A stretch of 55,022 bases of DNA from Fen-1273 sp035516035 (GCA_035516035.1 DATJAS010000031.1:1-55022); one strand, 5' to 3'; shown: positions 32,954 through 42,745, numbered from the stretch's first letter. The notes: generated by a model from the sequence alone, not told the origin. Program-made: numbers and translations.

Positions 32954-35167
32954 ATGAAACCCCTGATCGCGCTCATGATTGCCGCCGCATCACTCACTCA
33001 CGCCTTGGCGGAAAAACACAGGTTTTATGTCGCACAGAATGGCAACGATCGCTGGTCGGGCACGCTCCCATCGCCCAACAGCACAAAGACCGACGGGCCT
33101 TTCGCCACGCCCGTCGGAGCGCGGAATGCGCTCCGCGGGCTGAGACAAAATGAGGCTTTCCCGGGAGGCGCGACAATTGAAATCCGGGGAGGTACGTACG
33201 GATTCGATGCATCGCTCAATCTCTCGGCAGATGATTCGGGATCAGCCTCATTCCCGATCGTCTGGAAGGCCTATAAGGATGAGCGAGTTACATTCAGCGG
33301 CGGAGTCCCCATAGGACGATTCACGAATGTGACCGACCCGGCGATTCTCGCCAGGTTGAGTCCTGCGGCGCGGGGCCACGTGGTTGCGACCGACCTCAGG
33401 GCGCAAGGGGTGACCGAATACGGCGAGATCACTCCAAAGGGGCCGCCGCCGATGGAGCTGTTCGTCAACGGAAAACGGATGACGATTGCGCGGTACCCAA
33501 ATGAAGGATGGCTCCGGATCGCGGATGTGCCACAGACCGGGGACACTATGTACAACGGGGGACTCGAGCGGGAGAAACGTTTTAATGGTGTCCCCGCGGG
33601 GAGGCATTACGGGCGGATCACGTATGACGGGAACGAGCCGTCCCGCTGGGCCCCCGCGAACGACATCTACCTCCACGGCTACTGGACGTTCGACTGGAGC
33701 GATTCGTACCAGCGCGTCCAGTCGATCGATACGGTGAAGCACGAGATCACGCTGCGGCCTCCCCATCACTGGTACGGGTACACGAAAAACCAGCGTTACT
33801 ACGTGATGAACGTGCTGGAAGAGCTGGACTCGCCCGGCGAATGGTATCTCGACAGGACTCACGGAATTCTCTACCTCTGGCCGCCGGAGGAGATTCGCGA
33901 GGCCGTCGTATCGATGCTCCGCGAGCCGTTCGTGACGCTCACCGATTGCCCCAACGTACGCGTGGAGGGGATATCATTCGAATATACGCGGGGCAGGGGG
34001 GTAGCCATCACGCGCGGGCACGACGATGTCGTCGCCCGATGTACATTCGCGGAAATGGGGGGAGAAGCTGTCTGGGTCGACGGTGGATTTCACGACGGCG
34101 TGATTTCATGCGACATGTACGACCTCGGCCTGGGTGCGATATTCCTCCGCGGCGGAGACCGGAAAACGCTCAGCCCGGGGGGCCACTACGCCGAGGATAA
34201 CGACATCCACGACTTCAGCACATGGCTCCGCACGGGGCAATACGCGGTGATCTTCGAGGGCGTCGGCCAGCGTATGTCGCATAACCTGATATACAACTCA
34301 CCGTTCGAGGGAGTGACGTTCAGGGGAAACGACATGCTGATCGAGTACAATGAATTCCACGATCTGATGAAGGAGACCGGCGATGCGGGGGCAATACACG
34401 TGGGGCGGGACTGGACCTGGCAGGGGAACGTGATCCGCTACAACTATTTCCATGACCTGAAGGGGCCGGGTCTCCACGGCGTGATGGGGGTCTACCTCGA
34501 CGACTGGGCGAGCGGGTTCACCGTCACCGGGAACCTCTTTTACCGGGCGGGTCGGGCGACGATGATCGGCGGGGGGAGATTCAATAGCGTGACTGAAAAC
34601 GTCTACGTCGAGTGCAGCCCGTCGGTCCATGTTGATGCACGAGGGCTCGGGTGGGCGTCATACTACTTCGACGGAACGACGAATGAGCTGTTCGCCGAAA
34701 TGGACAGCATGCACTACAACCGGCCGCCCTACAGCACGCGGTACCCGGGACTCCTCAAGATGGAAGACAGCACTCCCGCTGTTCCAAAGTACAACACGAT
34801 TGAAAGGAACATGTCGTACGGCGGCCGGTGGATGGACGTGTATGACTACCTCGCGTTCGATCTCTCTGTCGTGACTATACGGGACAATCTGATCGGCGAT
34901 CCCATTCTTCTCAGGCGGAGGAAGGACGGGGAAAAGGGATGGGATCCTTACTATCTCGACATCGACATGAAAGAAGGGTTCGTCGCGTTGCCAAACGGGG
35001 ACCCGGGCGCGGCAAGGACGTTCTCGGGAAACGTCATCGTCAACGGGAACCCGGGTGTGCGTGATCCTGCAAAGGGTGACTTCTCGCTTGTCGAAGGCTC
35101 GGTCGCTGCGCGGCTCGGGTTCAAACCTGTGCCTACAGGCGAGATGGGGCTAAGGAGAGAACGGTAG
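32954..35167 (+). CDS. Secreted right-handed parallel beta-helix protein, possible GH141-like glycosidase
   Basis: A 737-residue exported protein (signal peptide about 1-19). It begins HRFYVAQNGNDRWSGTLPSPN...DGPFATPVGARNAL, the opening typical of large beta-helix glycan-active proteins, then has short helical-turn repeats NVRVEGISFEYTRGRGVAITRGHDDVVARCTF, HNLIYNSPFEGVTFRG and VIRYNYFHDL. This architecture is shared by GH141 enzymes and some polysaccharide lyases; the catalytic residues are not recognisable by eye, so specificity is left open. No T9SS sorting domain at the C-terminus (ends LRRER). It is convergent with the PorV-like gene, 18 bp apart. Confidence 0.82.
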   Translation: MKPLIALMIAAASLTHALAEKHRFYVAQNGNDRWSGTLPSPNSTKTDGPFATPVGARNALRGLRQNEAFPGGATIEIRGGTYGFDASLNLSADDSGSASFPIVWKAYKDERVTFSGGVPIGRFTNVTDPAILARLSPAARGHVVATDLRAQGVTEYGEITPKGPPPMELFVNGKRMTIARYPNEGWLRIADVPQTGDTMYNGGLEREKRFNGVPAGRHYGRITYDGNEPSRWAPANDIYLHGYWTFDWSDSYQRVQSIDTVKHEITLRPPHHWYGYTKNQRYYVMNVLEELDSPGEWYLDRTHGILYLWPPEEIREAVVSMLREPFVTLTDCPNVRVEGISFEYTRGRGVAITRGHDDVVARCTFAEMGGEAVWVDGGFHDGVISCDMYDLGLGAIFLRGGDRKTLSPGGHYAEDNDIHDFSTWLRTGQYAVIFEGVGQRMSHNLIYNSPFEGVTFRGNDMLIEYNEFHDLMKETGDAGAIHVGRDWTWQGNVIRYNYFHDLKGPGLHGVMGVYLDDWASGFTVTGNLFYRAGRATMIGGGRFNSVTENVYVECSPSVHVDARGLGWASYYFDGTTNELFAEMDSMHYNRPPYSTRYPGLLKMEDSTPAVPKYNTIERNMSYGGRWMDVYDYLAFDLSVVTIRDNLIGDPILLRRRKDGEKGWDPYYLDIDMKEGFVALPNGDPGAARTFSGNVIVNGNPGVRDPAKGDFSLVEGSVAARLGFKPVPTGEMGLRRER

Positions 35168-35185
35168 CGGTTGCCGGGTGATGTT

Positions 35186-36214
35186 TTATGGAAGGTCTGA
35201 TCGAACGTCGATCGAAAATGCGTAGACAGAATACCATGGTATGACGGCGCCCTGAAGCGCCAGCCCTAGTCCCAGAGGCCGGAATGGCAATCGGACACCG
35301 GCACCATAGCGGATATGGGCGCCCCTGTCACTGCTCAAGAATAGTCCACCGGCACGCAATGACACGATCTCGTCGATCGTGAACTCCATGCCGAACCCTG
35401 CCGCGTCGTCCGCCGCCGTCGACTGATCGCTCCGATACTCGCCGCAGAACACAGCCTGAAACGGTGAGACATCCCCATCCCCCCGTGGAACTACCCTGAG
35501 CGCATAGGAAAGCCCTGCCCGAAAGTACTGGGGGAACTCGTGAATGTCGTACTCGGCCATGTCGAAGGGTAGTAGGCCTGTGGTCGTACCCGAGCCGATG
35601 TTCTGATACGAGAAGCCGATCGTTATTGAATCCTCGATCACATCCTGCGGGTGGAATCGCTGAAACGTATACATCAACCCGAAGTCGTAAATGAACGGGC
35701 TCGTGGAGACGGACGACATGGGGTAACCGATCGTGGGGTAGACGGAGAGTCCATGGGAACTGTAGTACTTTACCGCTCCCCCTATTGAAAACCCCCTCCC
35801 CAGGGCTACGGCGTATCCGACTCCGATATCGTAGTCGTATGTGCTCATCGGAGCGGGGCCGCTGCCGTACACTGTAATTGGCAAGTCGCCGTAGGAGTCC
35901 CTGTTGTATTGCGCGGCAAAGACGCCAATCGGCGTCCCCGTTACGACATTAAATGACCGGAGGATCGGCTTAGATTCACTGGCCAGGCTTCGCTGAGAGT
36001 ACGAAGCGCGTATGCCGCTCAATCCCGCCAGGCCCGCCGGATTGTAAAGGAGCCCCGACGGATTCGACGGGAGAGCGGCAAAAGATTCGCCCATCGCGAA
36101 GCTCCTGGCGTCAGCCGGGATGATGAACGGAAAAATATTGAAACCCTCCTGCGAGAGGCCGCACTGAGTGGTCACCAGGATCAGCAAAGCCATCGTTTGA
36201 CATCTTCGTTTCAA
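35186..36214 (-). CDS. PorV/PorQ-like outer-membrane protein
   Basis: A 342-residue exported beta-barrel protein. After the signal peptide it reads PADARSFAMGESFAALPSNPSGLLYNPAGLAGL, the conserved start of the PorV/PorQ (UPF0164, FadL-like) proteins, where ARxxxMG and NPAGL are characteristic. In T9SS organisms PorV shuttles cargo from the translocon to the surface; paralogues are common and not all serve T9SS. The frame begins with TTG 36214, which has a perfect AGGAGG at 7 nt; ATG 36193 would be 28 nt away from it, so TTG is the start. Strands alternate to the C-terminus (SVYAFSIDVRSDLP). Confidence 0.8.
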   Translation of the reverse strand: MKRRCQTMALLILVTTQCGLSQEGFNIFPFIIPADARSFAMGESFAALPSNPSGLLYNPAGLAGLSGIRASYSQRSLASESKPILRSFNVVTGTPIGVFAAQYNRDSYGDLPITVYGSGPAPMSTYDYDIGVGYAVALGRGFSIGGAVKYYSSHGLSVYPTIGYPMSSVSTSPFIYDFGLMYTFQRFHPQDVIEDSITIGFSYQNIGSGTTTGLLPFDMAEYDIHEFPQYFRAGLSYALRVVPRGDGDVSPFQAVFCGEYRSDQSTAADDAAGFGMEFTIDEIVSLRAGGLFLSSDRGAHIRYGAGVRLPFRPLGLGLALQGAVIPWYSVYAFSIDVRSDLP

Positions 36215-36604
36215 GACGGTTCCTCCTGAAGCCGCGAGCCATCACCAGGGAACGCCTGTGTATTGAACTTCCAACGTGAAGAGCGGATACGATCCAGTAC
36301 GGACCACCACCTGATCAAAGTATCCCTGCGCGTTGGTTTGCAGGGGGGAGATCTCACGATATGCCTCATTCACAGAATTGGTATCAGTTTTGCGGGAGTG
36401 CCGGCAAAAAACACTCATGCCTCCCCAATCCCATCGGATCGAGGAGGCATGTGAGAAAGACCCTATCTACTGCTTCAAGCTACAAATTCTCCTCTTTGAT
36501 CGCCACTGCCGCGGCAACAAAGGCGGTTTTCAGTGCAACCGCCGCGCGAAAACCTGTCAAGTCCCGCGGTTGCTTAATGCGGGATCGCGTGAGTCGCTCT
36601 GCGG
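36215..36604. other. Intergenic region with inverted repeats, no gene recognised
   Basis: This 390-bp gap lies upstream of the PorV-like gene and downstream of the helicase gene. It has a 9-bp inverted repeat CATGCCTCC (36416-36424) with GGAGGCATG (36443-36451), and further fold-back segments around 36521-36580 (GGTTTTC/GAAAACC; CCCGC/GCGGG). Plus-strand frames across it lack family features. It may hold the PorV-like promoter, a helicase terminator or a small RNA; none is proven. Confidence 0.4.
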
Positions 36605-38221
36605 TCACCCGGGTCTCGGCCCTCCGGGCCGCCCGCCTCTCCGCCCTCCCCTTCTGCGGGGTCGCCCGCCGCGGGGGCGTGAGCCGTCATGCGGGGGCCT
36701 GCGATGTTCTCTCACCGGCATGGGTCCCGGTGTCGGGGGAGATTCAAGCAGGTCCGGGCCAGGCGTGATCGCGCGGAGCGACCTGCCGATGAACGATTCA
36801 ATCGCTGGAATCTCGTACGCCTCAGTCTCGGTGGCAAAGCTCACCGATGTTCCGGTTGCACCGGCCCTGCCCGTTCGGCCGATGCGGTGAACGTAGTCCT
36901 GCGGATCCATCGGCAGCGTGTAGTTCACCACGTGGCTCACCCCCTCGATATGGAGGCCCCGGGCGGCGACGTCGGTCGCCACGAGCGCCACGAAATTCCC
37001 TTCCCTGAACCCTTCCAGCGTCTTGACGCGCTGCTCCTGCGAGACGTCCCCCGAGAGGAGCCCGCAGCTGATCCCGTGCGCGGCGAGCCTGTCCTTGAGC
37101 GTCTGCGTCTCGTCGCGCCGGTTACCGAACACCATGACGCGCTCGAGGTTGAACTTGGTGATGAGATTGTAGAGGAGCGTGAACTTCTCGTCGTTCGTGA
37201 TGATGTACACCACCTGGTCGATCGCGGCAAGCGTGACCTCCTGCGGGGGCGTGACGTCCACGTGCACGGGGTCGCGGGTCCACGCGGCGGCGAGTCGGTT
37301 CACCTCCGGGGTCAGCGTGGCGCTGAAGAACATCGTCTGCCGCTTTCCCTTCATCGGCGTGCTCTCGATGATTCGCCGGACGTCGGGGATGAACCCCATG
37401 TCCAGCATCCGGTCCGCCTCGTCGATCACAAGTATCTCCACGCGCCCGAGATCGATGTCACCCTTCCGCTTGAAGTCGAGGAGCCTCCCGGGAGTCGCGG
37501 CGACGATGTCGATGGATCCTTCGCCAAGCATCCTCTTCTGCTTCATGTAGTCCATGCCCCCGAAGACCGCCATCGTCTTCGCGCGCATGTACTTGCCCAG
37601 CCCCCGGGCGTCTTTCTCGATCTGGAGGACCAGCTCTCGCGTCGGCGCGAGTATGAGCGCCCGCGGCGTTCCCTTTTTGCGGGGTTCCGGCGCGGGGTTG
37701 TGGGAGAAATGCGTGAGGATAGTGATCAGGAACGCGGCGGTTTTCCCCGTTCCCGTCTGCGCCCTCCCGGTCGCGTCGGTACCCGCAAGCGTCGTCTTGA
37801 GTATGCCCGCCTGGATCGGCGTACAGTAGTGGAACCCCAGGTCGTAGATTGCGTGCATCAGATCGACGGGGAGGTCGAGATCGTGGAATCTCACCTTTCC
37901 TTCTTCCGGCGTGACGTGGAAGACCGAGGGATCCCAGCGTCGAGCCGGGGGCGTTTCAGCCGCCGGGGCCGGACCGGGACGGGGTCCCCTGGGGGGGCGC
38001 TGCGGCTGCGGTCGACCCTGCGGCTGTGGCCGCCCCTGCTGCTGCGGCCGCCCCTGCTGTTCGCGGCTTGCCTGGCCCGTGCGACGCCGATGATCCCGCT
38101 CTCTCTGTGGCGGCGCGGGGTGAAGCTGTCCTGTACGCGGGGCGGGCCCGGTGATGGAAGGCGGGCTCGATAGCCCTCCGAGGTTCTTGAACCAGTCGGT
38201 GACCTTCTTGAAGAACGACAT
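36605..38221 (-). CDS. DEAD-box RNA helicase, RhlB-like
   Basis: A 538-residue helicase. Q motif FHDLDLPVDLMHAIYDLGFHYCTPIQ, Walker A AQTGTGKT (154-161), DEAD (267-270), SAT (300-302) and HRIGRTGR in the second RecA domain are all present; the core reads closest to RhlB, the RNA-unwinding partner of the degradosome. Residues about 30-95 are low complexity with repeated QGRPQ units, and the C-terminus is an Arg/Gly/Pro tail; both ends likely bind RNA non-specifically. ATG 38221 gives the start SFFKKVTDWFKNLGG; the frame stays open upstream but overlaps the preceding gene. Last gene of the long minus-strand run. Confidence 0.92.
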   Translation of the reverse strand: MSFFKKVTDWFKNLGGLSSPPSITGPAPRTGQLHPAPPQRERDHRRRTGQASREQQGRPQQQGRPQPQGRPQPQRPPRGPRPGPAPAAETPPARRWDPSVFHVTPEEGKVRFHDLDLPVDLMHAIYDLGFHYCTPIQAGILKTTLAGTDATGRAQTGTGKTAAFLITILTHFSHNPAPEPRKKGTPRALILAPTRELVLQIEKDARGLGKYMRAKTMAVFGGMDYMKQKRMLGEGSIDIVAATPGRLLDFKRKGDIDLGRVEILVIDEADRMLDMGFIPDVRRIIESTPMKGKRQTMFFSATLTPEVNRLAAAWTRDPVHVDVTPPQEVTLAAIDQVVYIITNDEKFTLLYNLITKFNLERVMVFGNRRDETQTLKDRLAAHGISCGLLSGDVSQEQRVKTLEGFREGNFVALVATDVAARGLHIEGVSHVVNYTLPMDPQDYVHRIGRTGRAGATGTSVSFATETEAYEIPAIESFIGRSLRAITPGPDLLESPPTPGPMPVREHRRPPHDGSRPRGGRPRRRGGRRGGRPGGPRPG

Positions 38222-38247
38222 TGCCAATGATGACTCGCTTTCTGGAA

Positions 38248-40233
38248 TTATTGAGTGGCTTCGAGCATGAGCTCGGCGATATCCTTTACCGCGACCTTCT
38301 CCGCGGCGGCGCGTTCCTTCACGCCGTCCGTGAGCATCGTCATGCAGAACGGGCAGCCGGTCCCGATCACTGACGCTCCGGTCGCAAGCGCCTCGTCCGT
38401 ACGTTCGAGGTTGACGCGTTTTCCTTCCTTCTCCTCCATCCACATGCGGCCGCCGCCGGCGCCGCAGCAGAAGCTCCTGTCTCGCGAGCGCCGGAACTCG
38501 ACGCGCGTCCCGAGGCCGTCCAGTATGTCGCGCGGCGCGTCATAAACGTCATTGTACCGACCGAGGTAGCACGGGTCATGAAACGCCAGCCGGCTGTCCG
38601 CCCGGGTGCGGAGCGAGAGCTTTCCCGAGTCGATCAGCCCCTGGAGGAACGTCGTGTGATGCACCACCTCGTAGTCTCCGCCGAACTGCTTGTATTCTTT
38701 CCCGAGCGACTGGAGGCAGTGCGGGCACGTGGTCACGATCTTCTTCACGCCGTACCTGTTCAGCGTGGCGACGTTTTCCGTGATCAGCGTCTGGGCCAGG
38801 TACTCGTTCCCCATGCGGCGGGCCGCGTCGCCGTTGCACTTCTCTTCGGTGCCCAGGATCGCGAAATTCACGCCGGCCTTCTGCAGGAGCCGTGCGAACG
38901 CCTGGCTCACCTTCCTGTAGCGGGCGTCGTACGCTCCCGCACAGCCGACCCAGAAGAGGACGTCGGCCTTCCCCACGTCGGCCAGTCGCGGGATATCCAT
39001 CCCCTCCGCCCAGTCGGCTCGCGTCGAGTGAGAAAAGGCCCACGGCGTGAAATTCCTCTCCAGGTTATCGAAGGCGGGCTTGAGCTCGTCCGGGAATCGC
39101 GACTCGTTCAGGACGAGCCCCCGGCGGAGATCGACGATCGTGTCGACATGTTCGATCATGACGGGGCATTCCTGCACGCATGCCATGCACGTGGTGCACG
39201 CCCAGAGCTCCTGCTCCGTGAGGAAATTGTCGAGGAGTTGGTGTCCGAGAAGTTCCGGCGAAGGCTGTGCGGCTCCCGCGCCCCGGCGCTGCGCCTCCAG
39301 CAACGGCGCCTTCTCCATCGTCCTCGCGCGCAGGTCGACCATGACCTTCTTGGGATTCAGGAGTTTCCCCGTCGTGTTGGCCGGACACACTGACGTGCAG
39401 CGGCCGCACTCTGTGCACGTGTACCCGTTCAGGAGCTGCTTCCAGGTGAAGTCCTCGATATCCGTGGCGCCGTACTTCGTGAGCGTCTCGTCGGCGAGAT
39501 TGATCGGCGAGAGCGCGCCGCGGGGCGCGAGCGACGAGAGATAGACGTTCGGTATCGACGTGAGGACGTGCAGGTGCTTTGAATACGGCAGGTAATTCAG
39601 GAATGCCAGCACCGCGATCATGTGTCCCCAGAAGAACGCGAGGAACCATGCGTGAGCCTCATCCGGGGCGAACATGCCGGAGAGCGACGAGGCGATGAAG
39701 TGCGAACCTCCAGGAACGCCGGATGCGATGCGCGCGGCGTTCTGCCCGAACATCGTCACCATCACGACCAGGATGAGCGAGAGGATCAGGATCGCGTCCC
39801 ACCTCGCGTGCCCCGTCACGCGGAGCCTGGGAGGGGGAGCCAGGAGGCGACGGAGGATCGATACGACCACCGACGCGACGACGAGCGCGCCGAAGATATC
39901 GATGAGCGCCTGGAGCGGTCCGTAGAGCGGTCCGAGGAAGGCGAACGAGAATCCGGGAACCAGCCCCTCGCCGATCGATTCGAGCACGGAAGAGAGGAGC
40001 ACCACGAATCCCCAGAAGATCAGAAAGTGCAGGATTCCGGCCAGCGGCTCGCGAAGGAGCTTCGACTGCCCGAACGCCACGCTGGCGACCCGCGCGAGGC
40101 GTCTTCCGGGCTGGCCGAATCGGTCATCCTTCTTCCCGAGACGGAGATAGCCGATCAGGCGCGCTGCACTGCGGGCAAAGAACGCAAGGGCGGCAATGAA
40201 GACAACTGCGAAGAGGATTGCATTCAGGGTCAT
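38248..40233 (-). CDS. Membrane (Fe-S)-binding reductase, HdrD/EtfQO-like (FadF type)
   Basis: A 661-residue fusion. N-terminal NarI-like membrane part (about 1-230, about six helices with His residues that can bind heme), then two [4Fe-4S] motifs CTECGRCTSVCP (Cys273, 276, 279, 283) and CTTCMACVQECP (Cys346, 349, 352, 356), then two CCG domains (CPHCLQSLGKEY; SFCCGAGGGRMW) that bind a non-cubane cluster in heterodisulfide reductases. This layout matches the membrane proteins proposed to pass electrons from electron-transfer flavoprotein to menaquinone. ETF genes are not in the window. The helicase starts 26 bp later. Confidence 0.9.
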   Translation of the reverse strand: MTLNAILFAVVFIAALAFFARSAARLIGYLRLGKKDDRFGQPGRRLARVASVAFGQSKLLREPLAGILHFLIFWGFVVLLSSVLESIGEGLVPGFSFAFLGPLYGPLQALIDIFGALVVASVVVSILRRLLAPPPRLRVTGHARWDAILILSLILVVMVTMFGQNAARIASGVPGGSHFIASSLSGMFAPDEAHAWFLAFFWGHMIAVLAFLNYLPYSKHLHVLTSIPNVYLSSLAPRGALSPINLADETLTKYGATDIEDFTWKQLLNGYTCTECGRCTSVCPANTTGKLLNPKKVMVDLRARTMEKAPLLEAQRRGAGAAQPSPELLGHQLLDNFLTEQELWACTTCMACVQECPVMIEHVDTIVDLRRGLVLNESRFPDELKPAFDNLERNFTPWAFSHSTRADWAEGMDIPRLADVGKADVLFWVGCAGAYDARYRKVSQAFARLLQKAGVNFAILGTEEKCNGDAARRMGNEYLAQTLITENVATLNRYGVKKIVTTCPHCLQSLGKEYKQFGGDYEVVHHTTFLQGLIDSGKLSLRTRADSRLAFHDPCYLGRYNDVYDAPRDILDGLGTRVEFRRSRDRSFCCGAGGGRMWMEEKEGKRVNLERTDEALATGASVIGTGCPFCMTMLTDGVKERAAAEKVAVKDIAELMLEATQ

Positions 40234-40303
40234 ACAACATTCCTTCAGCGGAGTGCGAGAGCCGGGAGACGGCGGGCCAGTGACGACAACGCGGATGACA
40301 ACG

Positions 40304-41203
40304 TCAATCGATCAGGAGCTCCCCCTCGACGACCGTGACAGCCCTGCCGCCGATCTGGACCGCGCTCACCTGTGACCCCTGCACCGTCAGGCGGATCATG
40401 ACGCGGCCTTTCCGCCCGATGACATCCCCCTGCTCGCCGATGATGATGACGCTGTTGCCGACGGGGGTGACTTCTCCCCGCTCGAAGAGATACGCTCCGA
40501 GGGGACCGTTGGCGGAGCCGGTGACGGGATCCTCGTTAATCCCCATGGTCGGCGCAAAGAAGCGGGAATGGACGTGAGAGCCCTTGTCCACGGTCTCCGT
40601 GGTGAAGACGCACAGTCCGCTCAGGTTGCGATTGCTGAGGAACTGCGACATCGCGAAGAAGTTCGGCTTCATCGAGAAGATCGTGTGGAGCCGCCTGATG
40701 GGAACGTAGAGGTAATTCGCCACCACGATCGGCATCCTGTTCTCGAATTCCTCCAGCGTGATGTTCAGGATGCGCATGATGTCGAGCTTGTACTGTCCCG
40801 CGCGCGTGAATTCCGGGAGCGTGAGCCCGAACAGCACGTCCGTCTCGTCGCGCGTCTTGGTCACATCCACCGGCAGGATCCCCGACTTGGTCTCGAGGTT
40901 GAATGAATAGGAGCCGGGGTTCTCCATGCCGTACATGTTATCTTCGGCAAGGGCGTGGAAGCTCGCAACGGTCGCGTGCCCGCAGAGCGCCACCTCCACC
41001 GTGGGCGTGAACCAGCGGATGCGAAGATCCGCCCCGGGGACTCCCGGGGGAAGAATGAACGCGGTCTCGGGGACGGACATCTCCCGCGCGATCATCTGCA
41101 TCTGGCGGTCTGTGAGACCTTCCGCTTTCAATACGACGCCGGCGGGGTTCCCCGTCAGCGGCGTCTCGGTAAAGGCGTCAACCTGTTTTACGCTGATTTT
41201 CAT
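40304..41203 (-). CDS. PhzF-family isomerase
   Basis: A 299-residue member of the PhzF family, with the diaminopimelate-epimerase-like double fold. The catalytic Glu46 is in MSVPETAFIL, QVDAFTETPLTGNPAGVV is the family start, and DPVTGSANGPLGAYL carries the conserved Asp and second active-site loop. PhzF isomerises a phenazine precursor, but most members act on unknown small acids; no phenazine genes are here. It is 18 bp after the DUF4905 gene and 70 bp before the Fe-S reductase gene, both on the same strand. Confidence 0.92.
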   Translation of the reverse strand: MKISVKQVDAFTETPLTGNPAGVVLKAEGLTDRQMQMIAREMSVPETAFILPPGVPGADLRIRWFTPTVEVALCGHATVASFHALAEDNMYGMENPGSYSFNLETKSGILPVDVTKTRDETDVLFGLTLPEFTRAGQYKLDIMRILNITLEEFENRMPIVVANYLYVPIRRLHTIFSMKPNFFAMSQFLSNRNLSGLCVFTTETVDKGSHVHSRFFAPTMGINEDPVTGSANGPLGAYLFERGEVTPVGNSVIIIGEQGDVIGRKGRVMIRLTVQGSQVSAVQIGGRAVTVVEGELLID

Positions 41204-41221
41204 CCGTTCACAATCACCTGA

Positions 41222-42067
41222 TTACTTCCCGCGGAGCGGGATGGCGGTAAGCGTTTTTCCTCCGCGCACGAACAGGAGCAATCCTTCCATGAGGAGGAAT
41301 GCGCCGAAGCGCGGAACGGCAACCGCTGGATCGAGCGTCGTCCCGTGCACAGTGGCGCCTCCGGTTCGCTCCACCACGCGGAGTTCCTGCCGGTACGGCC
41401 GCTGCGCGTCTCGCGGGCGGGGCTCGTGACTGAAATACGACACTATCACGTACAATTCATCGCCGGCAAATTCCACCGGAAATCCCTCAGCCGCAGAGGC
41501 CGCAACCCGCGCAGCAAGCTCTGCATCCGGACCGCTCTCCCCGCCTGAGAGCACACGGGGGAATGTGACTCCGGGAGTTTCATCCTCTCCCGACGGCACG
41601 CGCCGCGCGGCCTCCTCTCCCCGGCCAATTTCCTCCCCGTCGCCTCCCGCCCGGTGTTCGAGAGAGAGGACGATCGGCCCGCCAAGGGCTTCGCTCGAAG
41701 CATACACGTTCCCCTCCGCCGCCGAGAGAAACGTCACGTCTGCATTCTTCCAGAGAACCTGACCCGTGACGCAGTCTACCGCAGTGATCCCCTTTCTGCC
41801 GGGAAGATCGGGTGTCGCATACCCGTGGAGGAAGAGAACGCCGCGATGAGCCGCTTCAATACCGGTCCACCATTGCTCACCGTAGCTCTTCCCTCTCCAC
41901 AACATGCCGGAATGATTGACACAGAAGAATGAAGCGGTCTTTGTCTCGATATTTCGTTCTTCCCCCGCGAGCATGCCACCTGAGACGGGGATGAGGCGCC
42001 AGATAACACCCTGAGACTCAAATTCCCAGGTTGCGCCCAGTCTCTTTCGACCGAAAATCCGAGCCAC
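41222..42067 (-). CDS. DUF4905-like protein
   Basis: A 281-residue protein resembling DUF4905 proteins of Bacteroidota, whose function is unknown. Recognisable parts are ATWEFESQGVIWRLIPVSGGMLAGEERN, WWTGIEAAHRGVLFLHGYATPDLPGRKGITAVDCVTGQVLWKNADVTF and LRVVERTG near the end, with propeller-like strand repeats. The start is uncertain: no ATG or good ribosome-binding site is present. GTG 42067 puts the start near that of homologues; TTG 42130 or 42136 would begin 10 bp or less after rdgB. A low-complexity acidic insert (GGDGEEIGRGEEAARRVPSGEDE) sits in the middle. Confidence 0.7.
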   Translation of the reverse strand: MARIFGRKRLGATWEFESQGVIWRLIPVSGGMLAGEERNIETKTASFFCVNHSGMLWRGKSYGEQWWTGIEAAHRGVLFLHGYATPDLPGRKGITAVDCVTGQVLWKNADVTFLSAAEGNVYASSEALGGPIVLSLEHRAGGDGEEIGRGEEAARRVPSGEDETPGVTFPRVLSGGESGPDAELAARVAASAAEGFPVEFAGDELYVIVSYFSHEPRPRDAQRPYRQELRVVERTGGATVHGTTLDPAVAVPRFGAFLLMEGLLLFVRGGKTLTAIPLRGK

Positions 42068-42140
42068 GAGAACTTGATAATTCGCGAAAAAAGCCGAGGT
42101 TAAGATAGCGACTGGGGGACGGAACTTCAACCCCAATCGC

Positions 42141-42737
42141 TTATTTGTAGTATTCTTTGAGGTGGGGGAGCATATTTTGCATGGCGCGGCCCCTGTGGCT
42201 GAGTGTATTTTTGACTGACATCTCCATCTCTGCCAGGGTCTGCCTGTATCCGAGGGGGAGGAAAAGCGGATCGTAGCCAAAGCCCCCGTTTCCACGGGGT
42301 TTTTCGAGGATAGTCCCGCGGCAGATCCCCTCTACCGTGACGGGGTCCCTGCCGGGGGCAACAAACGCGAGGACGCACCTGAAGCGGGCGGCCCGACGGC
42401 GTTCCGGGACCCCCTTCATCTCCCTGGTGAGCTTCGCAACATTATCGGCGTATGTCGCGTGCTCACCCGAGTAACGGGATGAATAGACACCCGGATCGCC
42501 GTTAAGATAGCCGACCTCGAGTCCGGTGTCGTCACCGAGAGAGGGAAGTCCAGTGGCGCGGGCAACGGCCTGAGCTTTCAGGAGGGCATTTCCTTCGAGC
42601 GTTTCCGCGTCCTCGACGATATGACCGACCTGCGGGTAGGCGTCGAGTGTCAGGACTTCGACGCCCTGGTCGACCAGGAGCGCGGAGATCTCCCGTGCTT
42701 TGTCGGGGTTGTGTGTGGCAATAACAAGCTGTTTCAT
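42141..42737 (-). CDS. rdgB: XTP/dITP diphosphatase
   Basis: A 198-residue house-cleaning enzyme that hydrolyses dITP, XTP and other non-canonical purine triphosphates to monophosphates. Motifs: LVIATHNPDKAREI at the start, the active-site SLGDDTGLEVGYLNGDPGVYSSRYSG (Asp70), GFGYDPLFLP and AEMEMSVKNTLSHRGRAM. ATG 42737 matches the family start; the longer frame would overlap the upstream amidohydrolase gene. Eight bases separate it from that gene, so cotranscription is likely. Confidence 0.95.
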   Translation of the reverse strand: MKQLVIATHNPDKAREISALLVDQGVEVLTLDAYPQVGHIVEDAETLEGNALLKAQAVARATGLPSLGDDTGLEVGYLNGDPGVYSSRYSGEHATYADNVAKLTREMKGVPERRRAARFRCVLAFVAPGRDPVTVEGICRGTILEKPRGNGGFGYDPLFLPLGYRQTLAEMEMSVKNTLSHRGRAMQNMLPHLKEYYK

Positions 42738-42745
42738 AGGATGGA

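Noticed and set aside
36689..38173. 494-residue plus-strand frame opposite the helicase
   Set aside because: Antisense shadow of the DEAD-box gene.
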